From an uncultured Bacteroidales bacterium (GTDB lineage Bacteria; Bacteroidota; Bacteroidia; Bacteroidales; UBA932), in the NCBI GenBank assembly GCA_934695325.1, contig CAKUVD010000003.1:137389-201388 (forward strand): a stretch of DNA of 64,000 bases, in the 5' to 3' direction. Positions within the stretch are counted from its first letter, which is position 1. Each line of letters opens with the position of its first letter. The notes beneath the pieces were generated by a model, which was given only the letters and a program-made list of their open reading frames with translations, made no database searches and was not told the DNA's origin. A program made the position numbers and the translations under genes. Shown here piece after piece: positions 1 to 7,384 of this stretch.

Positions 1-242
1 CCCCATCCTGAAGGGACTACGTCTATCATATTTACCTTGGCCTCTCCGCCGCGCTTTGCGAGATAAGCGGCAAGCGTAACTGCGTGTGACCTCTCTTCGT
101 CAGACTGTCTGTGCATCCAGTGAGCAAAACCGTCCCAGCCCTCTTTCTCGAAATAGAAAGCCATCTGAAGATACAGATTTGATGACCATAACTCAGCGGT
201 AATCTGATCATTGACCGCATTCTGAAGTTTTTCGGTAATCAT
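1..242 (-). CDS. ftnA: Non-haem ferritin, C-terminal part cut off by the window edge
   Basis: Translating the minus strand from the ATG at 242-240 gives about 80 residues beginning MITEKLQNAVNDQITAELW and continuing through a Y-FEKEGWDGFAHWMHRQSDEE stretch. This matches the first two helices of bacterial ferritin, including the glutamates (E17, the EKEG and DEE/H positions) that form the di-iron ferroxidase centre. Ferritins oxidise Fe(II) and store it as a mineral core in a cytoplasmic 24-mer. The frame is open to base 1, so the gene continues outside the window. It lies downstream of greA on the same strand, with about 95 bp between them and a small hairpin at the greA stop, so it probably has its own promoter. 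Confidence 0.9.
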   Translation of the reverse strand, partial: MITEKLQNAVNDQITAELWSSNLYLQMAFYFEKEGWDGFAHWMHRQSDEERSHAVTLAAYLAKRGGEAKVNMIDVVPSGW

Positions 243-329
243 AACAATTCAAATTTTAGACATTCATATAAACACCCGGCCTTTTCAAGCTGGGCACAAT
301 GAGCGTCTGCAAGTTATGTGCCGTCCAAT

Positions 330-346
330 GACAATGCCTCATTGTC
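330..346 (-). terminator. Small hairpin over the greA stop codon
   Basis: A perfect 7-bp inverted repeat (GACAATG, three-base loop, CATTGTC) overlaps the greA stop codon. There is no T-run, so it may be a weak terminator or a 3'-end stabiliser rather than a classical intrinsic terminator. Confidence 0.35.
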
Positions 347-809
347 CTGCCGTAATGCTCTCAACCCTGATTCTGAAGACCCCCGACGGTGCATTGACCT
401 CGACCTCATCACCCTCACGTTTTCCCATCAGAGCCATCCCGATAGGAGACTTGCAGGATATCTTGCCATCCTGGAGGTTCATCTCGTGGGGACTCACTAT
501 GGTATATGACATCTTGACATTCATAGCCAGATTCGTGAACTCCACCTTGCTGAGCAGAGATACCCGGTCCTTCGGCAATGCTTTCGTGTCAATGACCCTT
601 GAGTATTGCAGAATCTTCTGAAGAAACTTTATCCTGCTGATAGTCTTGGCCTGAGCTCTCCTGGCGGCGCGATACTCGAAATTCTCGCTCAGGTCTCCCT
701 GGGCGCGAGCCTCCGACAGCGCATCCTTGATCCGTGGATATTCCTCATTTATAAGTGAATTCAGTTCAGCGACAATCTGGTCGTGCCGCTCTTTTGACAG
801 ATATTCCAT
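339..809 (-). CDS. greA: Transcription elongation factor GreA
   Basis: A 156-residue protein, the normal length for GreA. Residues 1-75 form the N-terminal coiled coil that enters the RNA polymerase secondary channel. The GDLSENFEY motif at residues 38-46 carries the acidic tip residues (D39, E42) that stimulate transcript cleavage. Residues of about 82-156 form the FKBP-like C-terminal domain, with the family signature around SPIGMALMGKREGDEVEV. The factor rescues backtracked polymerase by promoting cleavage of the nascent RNA 3' end. It is divergent from the tyrosine phosphatase gene at 931, with both promoters in the 120-bp gap. Confidence 0.95.
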   Translation of the reverse strand: MEYLSKERHDQIVAELNSLINEEYPRIKDALSEARAQGDLSENFEYRAARRAQAKTISRIKFLQKILQYSRVIDTKALPKDRVSLLSKVEFTNLAMNVKMSYTIVSPHEMNLQDGKISCKSPIGMALMGKREGDEVEVNAPSGVFRIRVESITAGQ

Positions 810-853
810 ATATCCGAAACTGTTTATAATACTTTAAAAGTTCTTTGAGGCTG

Positions 854-861
854 CAAATGTA
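854..861 (-). promoter_or_regulatory. Putative -7 element for greA
   Basis: The minus strand reads TACATTTG, a match to the Bacteroidota -7 consensus TAnnTTTG, about 45 bases before the greA start. No clear -33 TTTG at the usual spacing. Confidence 0.4.
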
Positions 862-894
862 ATCAATTGCCTTCCAAAAAAAGAAGACATTGTG

Positions 895-902
895 TATTTT
901 TG
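895..902 (+). promoter_or_regulatory. Putative -7 element for the tyrosine phosphatase gene
   Basis: TATTTTTG matches the TAnnTTTG consensus and lies 28 bases before the ATG at 931. The -33 box is not evident. Confidence 0.4.
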
Positions 903-930
903 CGGGCGTAATCTAATTTTTCAGATATAA

Positions 931-1389
931 ATGCGTAAGATACTCTTTGTCTGCCATGGGAACATATGCAGAAGCCCGATGGCGGAATTCATAATGAAGA
1001 AGAAAGTCCAGGATGCAGGGATCGCGGACAGATTCGAGATTGAGTCGGCTGCCACTTCATCCGAAGAAATCGGCAATGACATCTATCCTCCGGCAAAGGA
1101 GGCGCTCAGGAGGCACTGCATTCCATTTTCAAGAAGAGGGGCACGCAGGATAACAATAGAGGATTACGCCTACTTTGACGATATCTTCGTGATGGACAGG
1201 AACAATATGAGGTGGCTGGAGAGGATGTTCCCAGGAATGAACGGAGGCGTCCGAATTCTTATGTCACTCTGCGGCGAGAACCGGGATGTGGCCGATCCCT
1301 GGTATACCGGAGATTTCGAGGCCGCCTATGATGACATCAGCAAGGCGCTTGACGAACTACTGTCACAGTCAATGACGGAATGGGGATAA
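931..1389 (+). CDS. Low-molecular-weight protein-tyrosine phosphatase
   Basis: A 152-residue protein of the usual LMW-PTP length. The catalytic P-loop lies at the N-terminus: VCHGNICRSP, with nucleophile C8 and phosphate-binding R14 of the CX5R signature. The general acid is in DPWYTGDF near residue 130. Such enzymes hydrolyse phosphotyrosine in the cytoplasm. In many bacteria (Wzb, Etp) they act on Wzc-type tyrosine kinases. A Wzc homologue lies at 13,233-15,686, but it is not adjacent and has its own PHP-type phosphatase, so a link is only possible. The gene is followed within 5 bases by a bidirectional terminator hairpin. Confidence 0.93.
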   Translation: MRKILFVCHGNICRSPMAEFIMKKKVQDAGIADRFEIESAATSSEEIGNDIYPPAKEALRRHCIPFSRRGARRITIEDYAYFDDIFVMDRNNMRWLERMFPGMNGGVRILMSLCGENRDVADPWYTGDFEAAYDDISKALDELLSQSMTEWG

Positions 1390-1392
1390 AAT

Positions 1393-1428
1393 AAAAAAAA
1401 GGCCTTACTTTAGATAAGGACCTTTTTA
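1393..1428 (-). terminator. Bidirectional intrinsic terminator
   Basis: On the minus strand the stem AAAAAGG(T)CCTTA / TAAGGCCTTTTT has a single bulged base and a 7-base loop, and it ends in a run of eight T. On the plus strand the same hairpin follows the phosphatase stop codon and ends in five T. It can stop transcription from both sides. Confidence 0.8.
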
Positions 1429-1540
1429 AATCGTTGAGTAATGACGCCTCACGCGCAAAAACTCACACTAACCACATAATTAATAACACTAAAACTAATA
1501 ACCAACGAGCTGTATGAGGGAGAACCCCTTCATCAACCCG
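1393..1540 (-). ncRNA. Candidate small RNA of about 145 nt, possibly with a 12-codon leader ORF
   Basis: A free-standing transcription unit is seen: a perfect Bacteroidota promoter at 1545-1575, a predicted start near 1538-1540, and an intrinsic terminator at 1393-1428. Between them are a 5' hairpin (ATGA-GGG paired with CCC-TCAT, about 1516-1533) and a closing stem TCGTTG/CAACGA (1503-1508 with 1431-1436). A 12-codon frame, MKGFSLIQLVGY, starts at 1533 only a few bases after the predicted start and ends with TAG at 1495-1497. I do not recognise the family. It could be a regulatory RNA, a leaderless short-peptide gene, or both. 6S and 4.5S RNA were considered, but their hallmark sequences were not seen. 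Confidence 0.55.
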
Positions 1541-1544
1541 AACA

Positions 1545-1575
1545 CAAAGGTACTGCTTTTTTCTTTCCCCACAAA
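1545..1575 (-). promoter_or_regulatory. Canonical Bacteroidota promoter of the small RNA unit
   Basis: On the minus strand: TTTG (1575-1572), 19 bases, then TACCTTTG (1552-1545). Both boxes and the spacing match the primary sigma factor consensus of Bacteroidota. Confidence 0.8.
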
Positions 1576-1984
1576 CTTTTTCTTACAAATTTTCGCCCAA
1601 TCACCCCTCTATTTCGCTACATATTTGATATACAAATAATTAAAACGTAATTAAAATTCAATAAAAAAATTTGCAAATTAAAAAACCATATCTTAAACCG
1701 TTTTCACACACTCCTAACTTTTCTTAAAAAGGGTTCAGAAACGGATTTCCGTAAAATATATAAGCAAAATATGACATTTTAATTACGATTCTTAAATCAA
1801 ACTTATTTTCACTTCAAGATATTTCATTTTGAACGCAGGATAAGGCTCCAGGCTTTTGTTCCGAAAGCCATCGCAACAGTTTTTGAAACCAGGCGCATTG
1901 TCCTGCCACAGACTGACATTTTGTCCACGTCCAGAAGAATGGAGCGCTTTTTGTCAATCATATAAAATAAAAAATTCTTGGAAC

Positions 1985-3199
1985 ATGAAAGACAAAGAGA
2001 TGCCGATCCTGCTTCTGACAGGTTATCTTGGAAGCGGAAAGACTACATTGGTGAACCGCATTCTGACGAACAAGAAAGGAATACGTTTCGCCGTCATCGT
2101 AAACGACATAGGTGAAGTGAACATTGACGCATCGCTCATACAGAAAGGCGGCGTGGTCGGAAAGAAGGACGACAGCCTCGTTGCACTGCAGAACGGATGT
2201 ATCTGCTGCACGCTCAAGACTGACTTAATGATGCAGATAACTGAACTAATGAAGATGGACAGGTTCGACTATCTGGTCATAGAGGCGAGCGGAATATGCG
2301 AACCGGAGCCTATAGCGCAGACCATCTGCTCAATGAAATCCATAGGAGGTGTCTATACGGAGTTCGGGACACCACGGCTTGATTGCCTCGTAACGGTAGT
2401 GGACGCATTGAGAATGGCGGACGAGTTCGGCTGCGGAGAGAGCCTGGAGCGCAAGGACCTCGGTGAAGAAGACATCGAAAACCTCATCATCCAACAGATA
2501 GAATTCTGCAATATAATCCTCCTCAACAAGGCTTCTGAAGTAAAGCCAGAGGCTTTGGAGAAGATACGGAAGATCATACGCGAAATACAGACGAAGGCCG
2601 AGATCATAGAGTGTGACTATGGTGACGTGGACATAGAGAAACTACTGGACACCAATATGTTCGATTTCCGTCAAACAGAAGCTGGCGCCGGCTGGATAAG
2701 GGGAATAGAGAGCGATGTACACGATGATGACCACGAAGAAGAGGAGCACCATCATCACGGAAGTGAGGAAGAGGAGCATCACCACCATCATCACGACCAC
2801 GATGATGACGAAGGTGAGGCAGAAGAATATGGCATCGGCACATTCGTATACTATAGGAGGCCAGCCTTCGACCTTAACAAATTCGATTGGTTCGTCAGCA
2901 AGAAACTGCCTAAGAGTGTGATACGCGCCAAGGGTCTGTGCTACTTCTCCAACAATACTGATATGTCCTGCCTTTTCGAGCAGGCCGGGAAGCAGATAAT
3001 GCTGCGCGAGGCCGGACAATGGTATGCCACCGCTCCGGAGGAGGAGCTCATCCGTATGATGAGGCAGGATCCTACCATAATGAAAGACTGGGACGTCCAT
3101 TACGGCGACAGGATGCAGAAAATCGTGTTCATAGGGCAGAATATGGACAAGGAACAAATCTGCAAAGACCTGGACGCCTGCCTCGCCGAAGAGTCATAG
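1985..3199 (+). CDS. CobW/G3E-family GTPase with histidine-rich loop, probable metallochaperone
   Basis: A 404-residue protein counted from the ATG at 1985; an upstream TTG at 1856 is not supported. Walker A GYLGSGKTT is at residues 13-21. The metal-binding CICC motif of the G3E family (CxCC) is at residues 72-75. The NKAS guanine-specificity motif follows at about 185-188. Residues of about 245-280 are almost entirely His, Asp and Glu and form a metal-binding loop. The CobW_C domain follows to the end. Members use GTP hydrolysis to deliver zinc or cobalt to client enzymes in the cytoplasm. The histidine-rich loop favours a zinc chaperone (ZigA/ZagA/YeiR-like). No cobalamin genes and no obvious Zur box are nearby, so the metal is inferred. 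Confidence 0.88.
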   Translation: MKDKEMPILLLTGYLGSGKTTLVNRILTNKKGIRFAVIVNDIGEVNIDASLIQKGGVVGKKDDSLVALQNGCICCTLKTDLMMQITELMKMDRFDYLVIEASGICEPEPIAQTICSMKSIGGVYTEFGTPRLDCLVTVVDALRMADEFGCGESLERKDLGEEDIENLIIQQIEFCNIILLNKASEVKPEALEKIRKIIREIQTKAEIIECDYGDVDIEKLLDTNMFDFRQTEAGAGWIRGIESDVHDDDHEEEEHHHHGSEEEEHHHHHHDHDDDEGEAEEYGIGTFVYYRRPAFDLNKFDWFVSKKLPKSVIRAKGLCYFSNNTDMSCLFEQAGKQIMLREAGQWYATAPEEELIRMMRQDPTIMKDWDVHYGDRMQKIVFIGQNMDKEQICKDLDACLAEES

Positions 3200-3227
3200 G
3201 GCTACACAGGCAACAGCCTGTGTAGCC
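3200..3227 (+). terminator. Perfect 12-bp hairpin between convergent genes
   Basis: GGCTACACAGGC is followed by a 4-base loop and its exact reverse complement, starting directly after the stop codon of the CobW-like gene and ending one base before the stop of the convergent porin gene. There is no T-tract. Its CAGGC/GCCTG core recurs at 12,499 and 22,733, each time behind a plus-strand gene. Confidence 0.6.
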
Positions 3228-3228
3228 A

Positions 3229-4752
3229 TCAAAATGCTATCGAGACACCCACGCCGGCGACTATGCTCGTTCGGTAGAAATCATCCTGCCCCACTACGGA
3301 AAGTGCCTCAGGAGTGAGTTTGGCAGCCACTGAAGGGTCGATAGGAAGCGCCGCAAGCACAGGGGCGAGCTTGTTGTAAAGCAGGGCTCCATTTCCGCCA
3401 TAATCCTTCTGCTCCTTAGTGAAGTGCATAAAGAACGTCTTGTACACGCCAAGGTCAATGTTGATCTTCTTGTTCACGTGAAACTGCGCTCCGAGACCGC
3501 CGGAAATCGAACTGGTAGAGTAGCTCATATCCGAAATGTACTTGGCGTCATTGCCGAAACCGAATGTGCTGCTGTTGGCTCCGATACTGAGAGTGACAAG
3601 TTCGCACACGTCATACTCGAGGCCGCCGAGAATCTCAAAGGAATTGTGTTTCAGATAATCCTGCTTGTCATTCCTGTCCGTCTCGTTATTGTACTGCTTG
3701 GACTGCTTGTCGAAATAGTAGTTGAAGCCGAGAGCCACACGGAAATTAGGCTTCACTGAATACTGAGCACCGAGGTTGAGGTTTCCAGGTATGTCCGCAG
3801 CTATAGTCTTCCCGTCATCGAACTGCGATATGCCGGTGGTGTTGGCGTCAGTGCTGTTCTTCAGGCGCACCTTAGTGTTGAACTCATAACGTGCGGAGAA
3901 ATTGAACTTCCCTGTCCTATAGTCCACTGAAAGAACAGGTGTATATGCGATGTCCTTCTGATGCGCATTGAGTTCCTTGTCACTCACGAGGTTGCTGGCA
4001 ATAGGTGCAATCTGGTCGGCAGGCACCTTGCCTCCTGTAAGCTGGGAGATGACACCTCCGAGGACATCGGCTGCAGGCATCATCTGTCCTCCGGTAGGCT
4101 GAAGCTGAATGTTTCTCAGGCTTCCGTCATAATAATTGGAGATATAATTGAGACGGACACCGGCCGACACGCTCCAGTTCTTGCTGATCTTATACCCTAT
4201 GTTGATCTGCCCCGCAAAGTTATACTGCTCACCGGTAAGGCTGATGTCTGCAGAATATGCCGACACTACAGGCGCACCGGCGAGAGTGTTGATCAATGCA
4301 GGTATCATCGCCACAGGAGCCTCGAAAGAGCCAAGTCCCTGATCATATTTGGCTTTGCCGCCTCCGGAAACAACACCGAAATGGAATGAGCCGAACCAAT
4401 TATTATGCTTGTAGACAAGATCCAGATGAGGAAGGACCGGAACGAAAGTCTTTCCTGTATATTTCTTGTAACCCTTTCCTTCATTGTCCACGCCATACTT
4501 GAGAGGTTCATACGTAGATGTCGTATATCTTCTCTGCACGGCTGTCTGGATATCGATCGCCATATGCCAGCCATTTTCCATAAACGCCACGCCGGCTGGA
4601 TTGAAGTATGCACCCTGGACGCCTATCACGGCGTTCTGTGCAGGATTCCTCAAGAACGCTACATTCTGATTCGTGTTCGTCACATAGCCGCCCGCGAAAG
4701 CAGAGGCAGAAGCAGCGCACAGGGCTGCCGTAATGATCAGTCTTTTATACAT
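3229..4752 (-). CDS. OmpP1/FadL/TodX-family outer-membrane transporter
   Basis: A 507-residue protein with a Sec signal peptide (MYKRLIITAALCAASASAFA, cleavage near residue 20). The mature N-terminus GGYVTNTNQNVAFLRNPAQ resembles the FadL hatch region. The NPAGVAF motif near residue 52 is typical of the OmpP1/FadL/TodX family, and the protein ends in F, as outer-membrane beta-barrels do. FadL-type channels take up hydrophobic compounds such as long-chain fatty acids through a lateral opening. The substrate cannot be read here. It stands alone between a convergent hairpin and the MATE gene. Confidence 0.85.
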   Translation of the reverse strand: MYKRLIITAALCAASASAFAGGYVTNTNQNVAFLRNPAQNAVIGVQGAYFNPAGVAFMENGWHMAIDIQTAVQRRYTTSTYEPLKYGVDNEGKGYKKYTGKTFVPVLPHLDLVYKHNNWFGSFHFGVVSGGGKAKYDQGLGSFEAPVAMIPALINTLAGAPVVSAYSADISLTGEQYNFAGQINIGYKISKNWSVSAGVRLNYISNYYDGSLRNIQLQPTGGQMMPAADVLGGVISQLTGGKVPADQIAPIASNLVSDKELNAHQKDIAYTPVLSVDYRTGKFNFSARYEFNTKVRLKNSTDANTTGISQFDDGKTIAADIPGNLNLGAQYSVKPNFRVALGFNYYFDKQSKQYNNETDRNDKQDYLKHNSFEILGGLEYDVCELVTLSIGANSSTFGFGNDAKYISDMSYSTSSISGGLGAQFHVNKKINIDLGVYKTFFMHFTKEQKDYGGNGALLYNKLAPVLAALPIDPSVAAKLTPEALSVVGQDDFYRTSIVAGVGVSIAF

Positions 4753-4786
4753 TTTGTCGCTTTTATTTGTAAAAACAGCGACAAAA
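4752..4786. promoter_or_regulatory. Inverted repeat across the porin start and -7 region
   Basis: TTTTGTCGC at 4752-4760 is the exact reverse complement of GCGACAAAA at 4778-4786. One arm touches the start codon and the other overlaps the putative -7 element, so the palindrome could be an operator or form a hairpin at the mRNA 5' end. Confidence 0.35.
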
Positions 4787-4789
4787 TTA
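4782..4789 (-). promoter_or_regulatory. Putative -7 element for the OmpP1/FadL gene
   Basis: The minus strand reads TAATTTTG, matching TAnnTTTG, 30 bases before the ATG. The -33 region is only T-rich. Confidence 0.4.
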
Positions 4790-4872
4790 CGCCTATATGA
4801 CTAAAGTATAAAAAAAATCGACCAAAAGATATAAAGATAACGTTTTTCAAGCCAGAAAAACCGCCCCAACCG

Positions 4873-6201
4873 TCATTTTGCCGCGGACATTTTACGTATA
4901 TCGCTGCGGTACCTTCCAAGGAAGAACAGTCCCGCCATCGTAAGGCCTATCGGAAATCCCATCCATACGCCCATAACGCCAAAGCCTGCCTTGAAGCCAA
5001 GCAGAAACGCCGCCGGAATGGCTATCAGATAGTAGCTGATGAAGGCGGCATACATTATTGGTTTCACATCCTGCATTCCCCTGAGCACATTGGCGAAACA
5101 TATCTGAAGTCCATCCCCGAACTGATATGCAAAAAGGACGAAGAACAATGAAACAGCCACGGAAGCCACCTCCTGAGAATCCGTGAATACGCCGGCCGCC
5201 TGCCAGCGGAATGTATAGAGCAGGACAGAAAGCACGACTGAGATGCTGATTATCATCAGGTATCCTTTTCCGGCATACTGACGCACCCCGCTGATGTCCT
5301 TGCGTCCGTAGGCGTTGCTGACAAGAATGGATATGGCAAACGACAGCCCCTGCATCATAAGGAAAAAGAGCTGTGAAATCGTTATCACTACCTGATGCGC
5401 AGCCAGTTCCGTGACACCTATCCAGCCGACCATTATTGCGGCGAACGTGAAAGTGGAGGTCTCCAGTCCCATCTGTATGCTCACCGGATATCCCATACTG
5501 AAGATATGGCGCATCTTGACCCTGGAAAGAAGAGCGCTCCTGATGGCCTCGGCATACTTCTCCAGAGACTTTGACCGGAAGATATAGATGAAAAAAAACA
5601 GCAGCATCACTATCCTGGACACCAAGGTACTGATGCCGGCACCGGTCAGCCCGAGCTCCGGGAATCCCAGCTTACCGTATATCAGAACCCAGTTACCGAA
5701 TATGTTCAGCAGATTGCCGAACATAAGCAGGGACATTGACACCACCGGTTTGCAGATTCCGTCGGTGAACTGCTTGAGGACATTGAATCCCAATGCGAAT
5801 ATGGTGGATATGCCGACTATTATATAATATGTCCGTATATACGGAAGGAGCTCCGGTGCCTGGCCGAACCTGTCAATGAACAGATATATCACCGTAAGCA
5901 GGACTATGCCAAGCAGTCCGATAAGGCTGTTCACGACAATGCCGTTCTTCACGCTGGAGCCGATGCCTTTTATGTTGCCCGTCCCGTGAAATGCGCCGAT
6001 AACCGGCGTCATACCTGTGGCAAAGCCCAATTCGGTCATAATAAACAGGTTCATTATATTATTCACGAACGATGACGCCGCAAGTTCATTCACGCTGTGC
6101 CATCCAATCATTATATTGTCGGCGAATGCAAGTATTATGACACACGCCTGTCCCAGCATAATAGGGACTCCGATTTTTAGAATCTCTTTTATCTTGTTCA
6201 T
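4873..6201 (-). CDS. MATE-family multidrug/sodium efflux transporter
   Basis: A 442-residue integral membrane protein with about twelve transmembrane segments in two MatE halves, the usual family size. It starts MNKIKEILKIGVPIMLGQ and contains conserved stretches such as GVTELAAHQVV and NVLRGMQDVKPIM. It should export organic cations or other toxic compounds using a Na+ or H+ gradient. The start at 6201 is chosen because a strong promoter at 6265-6296 places the transcription start near 6258, inside the longer frame that could begin at 6318. Confidence 0.92.
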   Translation of the reverse strand: MNKIKEILKIGVPIMLGQACVIILAFADNIMIGWHSVNELAASSFVNNIMNLFIMTELGFATGMTPVIGAFHGTGNIKGIGSSVKNGIVVNSLIGLLGIVLLTVIYLFIDRFGQAPELLPYIRTYYIIVGISTIFALGFNVLKQFTDGICKPVVSMSLLMFGNLLNIFGNWVLIYGKLGFPELGLTGAGISTLVSRIVMLLFFFIYIFRSKSLEKYAEAIRSALLSRVKMRHIFSMGYPVSIQMGLETSTFTFAAIMVGWIGVTELAAHQVVITISQLFFLMMQGLSFAISILVSNAYGRKDISGVRQYAGKGYLMIISISVVLSVLLYTFRWQAAGVFTDSQEVASVAVSLFFVLFAYQFGDGLQICFANVLRGMQDVKPIMYAAFISYYLIAIPAAFLLGFKAGFGVMGVWMGFPIGLTMAGLFFLGRYRSDIRKMSAAK

Positions 6202-6264
6202 AGCATATATTATTGTCTGGGGATTTCGCCGGCGGAGAATCTTGCCGTTCACCCGAACTTTATG

Positions 6265-6296
6265 CAAAGATAGTGAAACTCTTCCGGACAGGCAAA
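6265..6296 (-). promoter_or_regulatory. Canonical promoter of the MATE transporter gene
   Basis: On the minus strand: TTTG (6296-6293), 20 bases, TATCTTTG (6272-6265). A perfect consensus pair that predicts a 5' leader of about 55 bases. Confidence 0.8.
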
Positions 6297-6303
6297 CAAG
6301 AGA

Positions 6304-6335
6304 GGCGGCCCAAGTCAATCACACCCAGGGCCGCC
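6304..6335 (-). terminator. Hairpin downstream of the 148-residue membrane protein gene
   Basis: GGCGGCCC and GGGCCGCC form a perfect 8-bp GC stem with a 16-base loop, about 35 bases after the stop of the upstream gene and just before the MATE promoter. No T-run follows, so termination strength is uncertain. Confidence 0.5.
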
Positions 6336-6369
6336 CAGTTACAGTAATGATATCAGTTATGGTGTGAAT

Positions 6370-6816
6370 CTATTTGATGAGTCCCGCAACCTGCGCTTTC
6401 TCGTAAGCAAGCCAGTCACTGCAAGGCACGTAGTTATACGGAACAAATTCTGACATACGGACGAATACCTTGTCCTCATCACACCCCACATATATGTCAA
6501 GCATCAGTCCTGACGATGCTTCGGGCGCATTCCAGTCCACTTTTGAAGGGTTTTCTCTCAATGCGTTCAATATCTCATTTTTTCTGCTGACCGGAAAGTA
6601 CTTTATCATCCTTCTGAAGCGATGGCCCGATGACGGATCCACATAGCCAGACTTGAAGAAGAGGAGCATCAGCATTCCAGGCACGGCAAGACAAGTGCCG
6701 AATATATTTACAGACACAGCAGACGGCAGTATTATAAGCACGATCCCGGTCACTGTCATTGCCAATGAGACTATTACATCACGCAATGCCCTTGCGCGTA
6801 CAAATTCTTTTTCCAT
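6370..6816 (-). CDS. Small membrane protein of unknown function
   Basis: A 148-residue protein that I do not assign to a family. Residues of about 12-35 and 38-55 form a hydrophobic hairpin of two membrane helices. The rest is a soluble C-terminal domain of about 90 residues with several acidic and aromatic positions, including an FVPYNYVPCSDW stretch. It is the last gene on the minus strand before a GC-rich hairpin. It lies 140 bp downstream of the small secreted protein gene at 6957 and is separated from it by another hairpin, so it may be transcribed alone. Confidence 0.65.
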   Translation of the reverse strand: MEKEFVRARALRDVIVSLAMTVTGIVLIILPSAVSVNIFGTCLAVPGMLMLLFFKSGYVDPSSGHRFRRMIKYFPVSRKNEILNALRENPSKVDWNAPEASSGLMLDIYVGCDEDKVFVRMSEFVPYNYVPCSDWLAYEKAQVAGLIK

Positions 6817-6919
6817 AGAGAAATGATTTCAGAATCATCCGACAGACCACGCCGACGGAAGACTCTCGATTATATTATTTATTGATATAATTCCGGAGCA
6901 TACCCCCGGAGAATGAAAA

Positions 6920-6956
6920 CCGGCGGGCAGTGCGAACCGCCCGGGCACGACGCCGG
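6920..6956 (-). terminator. GC-rich hairpin after the secreted protein gene
   Basis: CCGGCG (6920-6925) pairs with CGCCGG (6951-6956), with further pairing inside (GGCGG/CCGCC). It follows the stop codon directly and is followed on the minus strand by TTTTC. Confidence 0.5.
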
Positions 6957-7379
6957 CTAACATCTCAGTTTCTTCAGGCTGGCAAGATGATGAGAAAATG
7001 AATGGTTCCCTGACGGATACAGTTCCGCCGAGGAATGAAATCGCATCGAAGATACAATGCTCACGGTCTTTCCTCCGGTCAGATATGATTTCAGATGAGA
7101 GTGGGGCTGCCGCCCTGTCCGACAACGGACATTCACACCCGTCCCAGGCCACTGTACAGGTACAGTGACGTTCTCAGCCTCGGATAAGGAAAGCGTATTC
7201 CAGTCAATATAACATCCGCCTCCATCTCCGGCAGTGCAGATGTGACCACTGTCTGACTGTGTGTAGGGACTTAGGATTGTCTCAGATATGGTATCTTCCA
7301 AGACCGCCGTATCCATAGCCGCCCGCCCGAAAAAGACTGACAAGACAAATACAGCGATTATTTTCAGACACCATTTCAT
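6957..7379 (-). CDS. Small secreted or anchored protein of unknown function, downstream of bactofilin
   Basis: A 140-residue protein starting MKWCLKIIAVFVLSVFFGRAA, a signal peptide or single membrane anchor. The rest is polar with scattered cysteines and no motif I recognise. The start codon lies 5 bases after the bactofilin stop codon, so the two are almost certainly cotranscribed, and translational coupling with secA is possible further up. In some bacteria the partners of bactofilins are membrane-anchored peptidases, but no peptidase motif is visible here. It could be a fast-evolving accessory of the bactofilin scaffold; this is inference only. Confidence 0.6.
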   Translation of the reverse strand: MKWCLKIIAVFVLSVFFGRAAMDTAVLEDTISETILSPYTQSDSGHICTAGDGGGCYIDWNTLSLSEAENVTVPVQWPGTGVNVRCRTGRQPHSHLKSYLTGGKTVSIVSSMRFHSSAELYPSGNHSFSHHLASLKKLRC

Positions 7380-7384
7380 GGAGC

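Larger units (their letters stand above)
1390..1984. other. 595-bp intergenic region between the phosphatase and the CobW-like gene
   Basis: This AT-rich gap holds a bidirectional terminator (1393-1428), a minus-strand transcription unit with a canonical promoter (1545-1575), and about 400 further bases (1580-1984) with long A and T runs. No open reading frame or structured element was recognised in that last part. The CobW-like frame can be extended upstream to a TTG at 1856, but the extension has no family similarity that I recognise. Confidence 0.7.

Noticed and set aside
1393..1540. 6S RNA, 4.5S RNA or tmRNA as identity of the small RNA
   Set aside because: The conserved SRP loop, the tmRNA alanyl acceptor end with tag frame, and a long 6S-type open-bubble hairpin were not found.
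1856..1984. TTG-started extension of the CobW-like protein by 43 residues
   Set aside because: The G3E domain starts at the ATG at 1985 and the extension has unusual composition for the family.
2720..2820. Possible simple-sequence or CRISPR-like repeat
   Set aside because: It is codon repetition for the His/Asp/Glu-rich loop within a real gene; no spacers or direct repeats.
6202..6318. Longer N-terminus of the MATE protein
   Set aside because: The strong promoter at 6265-6296 places the transcript start inside this stretch.
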